NCBI GenBank assembly: GCA_021783695.1
Contig: JAJXTO010000003.1
Location: 57,082 to 121,081, forward strand
Direction of reading: 5' to 3'
From: Pseudomonadota bacterium
GTDB taxonomy: Bacteria; Pseudomonadota; Gammaproteobacteria; Burkholderiales; Burkholderiaceae_C
DNA length: 64,000 nucleotides
The notes beneath the pieces were generated by a model. That model did no database searches, was not told the origin of the DNA, and saw only the letters and a list, made by a program, of their open reading frames with translations. A program made the translations under genes and the position numbers. Of this stretch, positions 58,705 through 64,000 are shown piece by piece. Every line of letters begins with the position of its first letter. Position 1 is the first letter of the stretch.

Positions 58705-60342
58705 TTAGAACAGAACAGCGGCCTTCTGCAGGGCGATGTACACGCCAATGAGGAACGGGATGCCGACTGCGGCCCAGGCCAGCACGCCGCCCAGCCCGAA
58801 GCTGCCGCGTGCGGCGTGCTCGGCATCACCCGCGATGCGGTCCTCGTGCTTGAGTGCGCGCTCGCGGGCGAGTTCTTCCGGCGTCATGCGGTACTTGGCG
58901 GCCACCGGGCGCACCAGCAGGTTGAGAACGAAACCCACCAGCAACAGACCGGCCAGGATGTAGAGCGTACGGTCGTAGACCAGATTTTTTGCGATGCCGG
59001 CGTCGATTTGGGCCTGGCGGATGGCGGCGATGAGAAAAGGCCCGGCCACACCGGCCACCGACCACGCAGTCAGCAGGCGGCCATGAATGGCGCCGACCAT
59101 CTGCGTGCCGAACAGGTCAGCCAGATAGGCGGGCACCGTGGCGAAACCGCCGCCGTACATGGTCATGATGGTGCAGACTGCCAGGATGAACAGACCAGTC
59201 GCACCGCTGTGGCCCAGGGTGGGCAGGCTGGCATACAAGGCCACGCCCAGGGCGAAGAACACGGCGTAAGTCGCCTTGCGGCCGATGTAGTCCGACAGCG
59301 CGGCCCAGAACAGGCGGCCGCCGCTGTTGAACAGGCTGATGAGCCCCACCAGACCACCAGCGGCGGCAACGAGCGCAGCCTTCTGCGTCGCGTCGAGCAC
59401 AGCATTGCTGTCCAGGCCAATGAGCCGGCCCCCGAACACGTCCTGCAACATCGGGCTGGCCATGGCGATGACGCCAATGCCCGCAGTAACGTTCAGACAA
59501 AGAATCCACCACACCAGCCAGAACTGCGGTGTTTTCATGGCCTTGTTCAAGTGCACTTCATGGTCGGTGATCATGGCATTGCCGCCCTTGGCCCTGGGCG
59601 TCCAGCCCAGCGGTTTCCAGCCGGTGGGCGGCACACGAAAACCGAAGGCCCCGATGCTCATCACCACAAGATAGAGCAAACCCATGAAGATCAGGGTGGG
59701 CGCCACGCCTTGCGGGCTGCTGGCGCTGAAGTATTTCATCAGCGCCACAGCCAGGGGCGCGCCGATCATCGCGCCACCGCCGAAACCCATGATGGCAAAA
59801 CCAGTGGCCAGACCGCGGCGGTCAGGAAACCATTTGATCAGCGTGGAAACCGGCGAGATATAGCCCAGCCCCAGACCGATGCCACCCAGCACACCGGCGC
59901 CCAGAATCACCAGCCAGAGCTGATGGATGTACACGCCGATGCCACCGAGCACCAGGCCACCGCCCCAGCACAGCGCTGCAATGAAGCCGGCTTTGCGCGG
60001 GCCCGCATGCTCCAGCCAGGCGCCCCAGATGGCCGCGGAGATGCCGAGAAAGGCGATGAACACCTCGAAGATGTGGGTGACCGAAGGCACCGTCCAGTTG
60101 CACGTCGTGGTGGTGAGATGTCCCCAGAAACCCATACTGCCGCATACCGCAGGATCGGTGCCCGCGAGCAGCTTGCTCATCGGCAGCCAGAACACGGAGA
60201 AGCCGTAGGCCATGCCGATACACAGGTGGATGGCCAGCGCCGCGGTGGGAACCAGCCAGCGATTGAAACGCGGACCGGCGACCGTGCGCTCGCGGTCGAG
60301 GAGGCCCGGTCTGGGCAAGGGTGTCGTGATGGAAGCGGACAT
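58705..60342 (-). CDS. OFA-family MFS transporter (oxalate/formate antiporter type)
   Basis: A 545-aa major facilitator of the oxalate:formate antiporter family with 12 helices plus an additional C-terminal hydrophobic helix (GVLAWAAVGIPFLIGVYIAL). Family motifs: AYGFSVFWLPMSKLL in helix 1, GIGLGLGYISPVSTLIKWFP near residue 140, DRRGLATGFAIMGFGGGAMI, and SLFNSGGRLFWAALSDYIGR. It precedes fdhB-fdhA on the same strand, suggesting uptake of formate or a related monocarboxylate for the dehydrogenase. Substrate within the family varies, so formate is an inference from context. Confidence 0.87.
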   Translation of the reverse strand: MSASITTPLPRPGLLDRERTVAGPRFNRWLVPTAALAIHLCIGMAYGFSVFWLPMSKLLAGTDPAVCGSMGFWGHLTTTTCNWTVPSVTHIFEVFIAFLGISAAIWGAWLEHAGPRKAGFIAALCWGGGLVLGGIGVYIHQLWLVILGAGVLGGIGLGLGYISPVSTLIKWFPDRRGLATGFAIMGFGGGAMIGAPLAVALMKYFSASSPQGVAPTLIFMGLLYLVVMSIGAFGFRVPPTGWKPLGWTPRAKGGNAMITDHEVHLNKAMKTPQFWLVWWILCLNVTAGIGVIAMASPMLQDVFGGRLIGLDSNAVLDATQKAALVAAAGGLVGLISLFNSGGRLFWAALSDYIGRKATYAVFFALGVALYASLPTLGHSGATGLFILAVCTIMTMYGGGFATVPAYLADLFGTQMVGAIHGRLLTAWSVAGVAGPFLIAAIRQAQIDAGIAKNLVYDRTLYILAGLLLVGFVLNLLVRPVAAKYRMTPEELARERALKHEDRIAGDAEHAARGSFGLGGVLAWAAVGIPFLIGVYIALQKAAVLF

Positions 60343-60933
60343 GAAGACTCCAAGAGTGTCGTTGTTTGGGGTGCATCCACGGCAAGCGTATGCCGCCGTT
60401 GGCTTTATAGTGAATTTTTGTGACTTCCGTGAAAAACTTGGCAAAAAATATCGGCTTGAGTTGCGTTACATCAGGCCGATCACTTTCACTGTATGGCTGG
60501 TTACGATGCCCCGGCGGAGGCTCGGGGAGGCGGTTAAAAATTCTTCCGGACATGACGCTTTCGTGCCGACGCCATGCAATTTCGGGAGGTGTCAACATTC
60601 AGGATGCAAGAAAATCGACTCTGACCGGCTGTCTGTGTGCCCTGGAGGGCAAGCCGACACGCCCCTCGCCGTGGACGCGCCCCGCCGTTCCGAGCTGGCC
60701 TGCGGCTGATCAGACGCAGCCGAATCCGAGAGGCCTACCAACTGCACGGAGAACAAAGAAACTTGGGACTGTCCAGCGTTTCCTTGAGAGGAGCATTGGC
60801 GCGTTGGTGAAAAATCAAAAAAACCATAACGTTGTTTCAAAAATTAGAGCGCGTCAAGGCGAACTGTCATTGGGTGAGTGCGGTGGATGATTGCCACAAC
60901 GCGCACAATGGAGGTTTAGCCGTCTTCCAGGCC
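60343..60933 (+). other. Divergent intergenic region between the OFA transporter and the DEAD-box helicase
   Basis: A 591-bp stretch with no convincing gene. It must hold promoters for both neighbours. A structured spot lies at 60626-60660: CGGCT (60626-60630) pairs with AGCCG (60652-60656), the hairpin GCCC-TGGA-GGGC (60639-60650) sits inside, and GTGT (60635-60638) can pair with ACAC (60657-60660) outside. An A-rich, low G+C tract precedes the helicase (60808-60845). No known riboswitch class is recognised. Confidence 0.4.
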
Positions 60934-62928
60934 ATGATCATGACTTCCCAAGAAACTTCCCCCTTTGCCGAACTCGGCTTGCCCGAACCGTTGCTGCAGG
61001 CCCTGCGCGATGTGGGGTACGAAACGCCGTCGCCCATACAGGCGGCCACCATTCCACCGCTGCTGGCAGGGCGCGATGTGCTCGGCCAGGCACAGACCGG
61101 CACTGGCAAGACCGCCGCATTCGCGCTGCCGATTCTGGCGAAAATCGATTGCACTGCCCGCCATACTCAGGCGCTGGTGCTGGCGCCCACGCGCGAGTTG
61201 GCCATCCAGGTGGCCGAGGCCTTTGCGCGCTATGCCACCCATCTGCCGGGATTCAATGTGTTGCCGATCTACGGTGGGCAAAGCTATGTTCCGCAGCTCG
61301 CCTCGCTCAAGCGTGGCGCGCATGTGGTGGTGGGCACGCCAGGGCGCATCATCGACCACCTGGAGCGCGGCACGCTCAAGCTCGACCAGCTTGCCCACAT
61401 GGTGCTGGATGAGGCCGATGAGATGCTGCGCATGGGCTTCATCGACGATGTCGAGTCCATCCTGCAGAAGACGCCGCCGCAGCGTCAGGTGGCGCTGTTT
61501 TCGGCCACCATGCCCTCAGCCATCCGGCGCATTGCCCAAACCTATCTGCGCGATCCGCAGGAGATCACCATCAAGGCGGCCACGACCACGGCCACGCATA
61601 TCCAGCAGCGTTACTGGATGGTCAGCGGGCTGCACAAGCTCGACGCTCTCACCCGCATCCTGGAGGTCGAGCCGTTCGAGGGCATGATCATCTTTGCCCG
61701 CACCAAGCAGGCGACCGAGGAATTGGCCGAGAAGCTCGCGGCGCGTGGCTTTACCGCAGCCGCGCTCAATGGCGACGTGCCGCAGGCGCTGCGCGAGCGC
61801 ATGGTGCAGCGGCTCAAGGATGGTCAGCTCGACATCCTCGTCGCCACCGATGTGGCAGCGCGTGGGCTGGATGTGGAGCGCATCAGCCATGTGGTGAACT
61901 ATGACATCCCGACGGATACCGAAAGCTATGTCCACCGCATCGGCCGTACCGGTCGTGCCGGGCGCAGTGGCGATGCCATTTTGTTCGTCACCCCGCGCGA
62001 GCGGCATTTGCTGCGCGCCATCGAACGGGCCACACGCCAGCCGATCACGCAGATGCAGCTGCCCAGCACCGAGGCGGTCAACGACAGTCGCATCAGCCGC
62101 TTCATGGAGCGCATCACCGCAGCACGCGAGCAGGAAGGTCTGGAGGATTACCAGCGCTTGGTCGAGCGCTATGAACAGGAATTCGACATTCCGGCCATCG
62201 AGATTGCCGCGGCGCTGGCACGCATGGTGCAGGGCAACAAGCCGCTGCTGATGCGCCCGGGCAGCGAGCCGTCCTACAGCGCGGAGACCGCAGCCCCGCG
62301 CCGGGAGCGCGAGCCGCGCGAAACCCGTGAGACGCGCGCGCCGCGTCCGGCGCGTGCACCGCGCGACGATGCGGCGCCAGTGCGTCCTCCCCGCGAGCGC
62401 GCCAAGCCCCGTGACCTGGAAGCGTTCACCCAGACGCTCATGCAGGTGCGTGAAGACGTGGGCGTGCCGCAGCGCGCGGCGCATGTCGAAGCCGTCGATG
62501 TTGACACTGTGCATGCCGAGCGTCCTGCACGCAGTGCGCCCGCCGCTGCCGGCGACTTACGTTTCGAGACCTACCGCGTCGAGGTCGGGCGCGATCACGG
62601 CGTGGAGGTGCGCAATCTGGTGGGCGCCATTGCCAACGAAGCCGGGCTGGAGAACAAGCACATCGGCAATATCGCCATTCGTGGCGACCACAGCTTTGTT
62701 GAACTGCCCGAAGGCATGCCCAAGGATGTGTTCCGCACCCTGCAAAAAACCTGGGTCGGTGGACGTCAGTTGCAGCTCAGCAAGGCCGAGCCGGTGCGCG
62801 ACACAGCGCGCGAACGTCCGGCGACCCGTGCGCCGTCGCGACGTTTCGAATCAGGCGACATGTCGCCCGCACCCAAGCGCCGCGCGGCGCCGATGCCTGG
62901 CGGCAAGGCGTTCAAACGCAAGCCTTGA
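60934..62928 (+). CDS. deaD: DEAD-box RNA helicase, CsdA/DeaD type
   Basis: A 664-aa ATP-dependent RNA helicase for ribosome assembly and RNA remodelling. Helicase motifs in order: Q motif (YETPSPIQAATIP), Walker A AQTGTGKT near residues 53-60, PTRELA, DEAD near 157, SAT, and HRIGRTGRAGRSG. An Arg/Glu/Pro-rich linker follows (about 450-490). The C-terminal DbpA RNA-binding domain spans about 545-620 (VEVRNLVGAIANEAGLENKH). The tail is basic. The start could be ATG 60934 or 60940. A GGAGG 20 bp upstream is too far to decide. The long leader recalls cold-shock deaD genes. Confidence 0.92.
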   Translation: MIMTSQETSPFAELGLPEPLLQALRDVGYETPSPIQAATIPPLLAGRDVLGQAQTGTGKTAAFALPILAKIDCTARHTQALVLAPTRELAIQVAEAFARYATHLPGFNVLPIYGGQSYVPQLASLKRGAHVVVGTPGRIIDHLERGTLKLDQLAHMVLDEADEMLRMGFIDDVESILQKTPPQRQVALFSATMPSAIRRIAQTYLRDPQEITIKAATTTATHIQQRYWMVSGLHKLDALTRILEVEPFEGMIIFARTKQATEELAEKLAARGFTAAALNGDVPQALRERMVQRLKDGQLDILVATDVAARGLDVERISHVVNYDIPTDTESYVHRIGRTGRAGRSGDAILFVTPRERHLLRAIERATRQPITQMQLPSTEAVNDSRISRFMERITAAREQEGLEDYQRLVERYEQEFDIPAIEIAAALARMVQGNKPLLMRPGSEPSYSAETAAPRREREPRETRETRAPRPARAPRDDAAPVRPPRERAKPRDLEAFTQTLMQVREDVGVPQRAAHVEAVDVDTVHAERPARSAPAAAGDLRFETYRVEVGRDHGVEVRNLVGAIANEAGLENKHIGNIAIRGDHSFVELPEGMPKDVFRTLQKTWVGGRQLQLSKAEPVRDTARERPATRAPSRRFESGDMSPAPKRRAAPMPGGKAFKRKP

Positions 62929-62976
62929 GGGGCACGGGCAGGGCTTGCCCATGACGACTGTCCAACCGCGCATCTG

Positions 62977-64000
62977 ATGCTCAACCGGCTCTGGCTCGGC
63001 TTTTTTTGGGTGGCAGCCGCAGCCGCTGCGGCGCGCTGGCTTGGCGGCGACGCCGTGGTGTTTGCCGCAATCACAGACAGCCTGTTTGCCATGGCCAAGC
63101 TGTCGGTCGAGGTCATGGTGCTGCTGTTTGGCACGCTCACGCTGTGGCTGGGGCTGCTGCGCATCGCTGAACGCGCCGGTCTGGTCGAGCTGCTGGCGCG
63201 CGCGCTCACTCCGCTGTTCCGGCGCCTGATGCCTGAGGTGCCCGCGGGCCATCCCGCCATTGGGCTGATCACGCTGAACTTCGCTGCCAATGTGCTCGGG
63301 CTGGACAATGCCGCCACGCCCATCGGCCTGCGCGCCATGCGCGAGTTGCAGACGCTCAACCCGAGTAGCGACACCGCGAGCAACGCGCAAATCCTGTTCC
63401 TGGTGCTCAATGCCTCGTCGCTGACGTTGCTGCCGGTGAGCATTTTCATGTACCGCGCGCAGCAGGGCGCGCCTGACCCGACGCTGGTGTTCCTGCCGAT
63501 TTTGATTGCCACCAGCGTATCCACTCTGGTGGGTCTGCTCAGCGTGGCTTGGATGCAGCGGCTCAAGCTCTGGGACCCGGTGGCGCTGGCGTATCTCGGC
63601 GGCGGCGCGCTGCTGCTGGGCGGCTTGCTCGCCGGGCTGGCGACGCTCAGTGCGGCGGCGCTGGCCAGCGTGTCGGCGCTGGTCGGCAATCTGGTGCTGT
63701 TCGGCGTCATCCTCGCCTTTCTGCTGGCTGGGGCTGTGAAGCGTGTGCCGGTGTACGAGGCCTTCATCGACGGCGCGAAAGAGGGCTTCGGCGTGGCGCG
63801 CGATCTGCTGCCCTACCTGGTGGCCATGCTATGCGCCGTCGGCGTGCTGCGTGCTTCGGGTGCATTGGGTTATGCGCTAGAGGGCATCCGCTGGGTGGTG
63901 CATGGGCTGGGCATGAATACCGAATTTGTCGCCGCGCTGCCCACGGCGCTGGTCAAACCGTTTTCCGGCAGCGCCGCGCGCGCCATGCTGATCGAGACCA
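62977..64000 (+). CDS. SpmA-SpmB-type fused nucleoside-recognition (Gate) domain membrane protein, 3' truncated by window
   Basis: An open frame of 341 codons running off the window end. The N-terminal half resembles SpmA (IGLITLNFAANVLGLDNAAT near residues 89-108, with helices on both sides) and the part after about 255 resembles SpmB (YEAFIDGAKEGFGVARDLLP). In spore formers these are two adjacent genes. Here they form one chain of at least eight helices. Non-sporulating proteobacteria carry such fusions with unknown function. The start ATG 62977 lies 48 bp after deaD. No clear ribosome site is visible. Confidence 0.82.
   Translation, partial: MLNRLWLGFFWVAAAAAAARWLGGDAVVFAAITDSLFAMAKLSVEVMVLLFGTLTLWLGLLRIAERAGLVELLARALTPLFRRLMPEVPAGHPAIGLITLNFAANVLGLDNAATPIGLRAMRELQTLNPSSDTASNAQILFLVLNASSLTLLPVSIFMYRAQQGAPDPTLVFLPILIATSVSTLVGLLSVAWMQRLKLWDPVALAYLGGGALLLGGLLAGLATLSAAALASVSALVGNLVLFGVILAFLLAGAVKRVPVYEAFIDGAKEGFGVARDLLPYLVAMLCAVGVLRASGALGYALEGIRWVVHGLGMNTEFVAALPTALVKPFSGSAARAMLIET

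Noticed and set aside
58387..60423. A 678-codon open frame on the plus strand opposite fdhB and the OFA transporter
   Set aside because: It is a G+C-driven shadow of the real genes on the other strand. It spans two genes and a hairpin-rich gap.
60212..60709. A 165-codon plus-strand frame between the OFA transporter and deaD
   Set aside because: Its first part is antisense to the transporter start, codon usage is irregular and no family resemblance is seen.

Overview
The window is chromosomal DNA, rich in G+C, from a sulfur-oxidising betaproteobacterium, most likely of the order Burkholderiales. The gene set (sox cluster soxCDYZAXB, NADH dehydrogenase nuoA-N, a NAD-linked formate dehydrogenase, the pyrG-kdsA-eno-ftsB block) and the protein sequences resemble the genus Thiomonas. 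That genus call is inference from recall, not from a search. I see no insertion sequence, prophage, integrase, CRISPR array or rRNA.

Layout. 1-2060: the end of lpdA, an NlpC/P60 hydrolase and an acrylyl-CoA reductase-like gene (acuI), followed by prpE to 4051. 4098-11385: an ArsR-family repressor and then soxC, D, Y, Z, A, X and B. This encodes the periplasmic thiosulfate-oxidising multienzyme system with its sulfite dehydrogenase. 11508-12860: a PBP7-type endopeptidase. 12902-15984: an IclR regulator divergent from lutA-lutB (lactate oxidation Fe-S proteins). 15992-18983: bpt-aat (N-degron aminoacyl transferases), a gamma-carbonic anhydrase-like gene and hslO. 18977-23496 on the minus strand: pyrG-kdsA-DUF1330-eno-ftsB. 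23525-28992: hydrolase, yqeY, rpsU, an HI0933-type flavoprotein, tsaD, a metallophosphoesterase and an Hsp20.

29222-33672: rpsO-pnp, a quinone oxidoreductase and tpiA. 33758-50396: secG, tRNA-Leu(GAG), the full 14-gene nuo operon, a DUF2818 membrane protein and a Nudix hydrolase. 50406-53885: a WecA/MraY-type glycosyl transferase, lolC and an RpfE-like gene. 53927-60342 on the minus strand: an OFA-family transporter followed by fdhB (NuoE-NuoF fusion) and fdhA. 60934-64000: a DEAD-box helicase and a truncated SpmA-SpmB-type fusion.

How it fits together: electrons from thiosulfate (Sox), lactate (LutAB) and formate (FdhAB, delivering NADH) can all enter respiration, and NADH is re-oxidised by the complete Nuo complex encoded here. 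Propionate or acrylate-type acids could enter through PrpE and AcuI. The most notable non-coding signals are: a promoter with its -10 box inside a perfect palindrome ahead of the sox regulator; two terminator-like hairpins that cut the sox operon into CDYZ, AX and B; a divergent gene pair whose start codons share CATG (flavoprotein and tsaD); a sigma-32-like promoter for Hsp20; a long hairpin in the pnp leader; and interlocking inverted repeats in the secG-tRNA gap. I did not find a convincing wholly new system. Most of the window is conserved housekeeping and energy metabolism.
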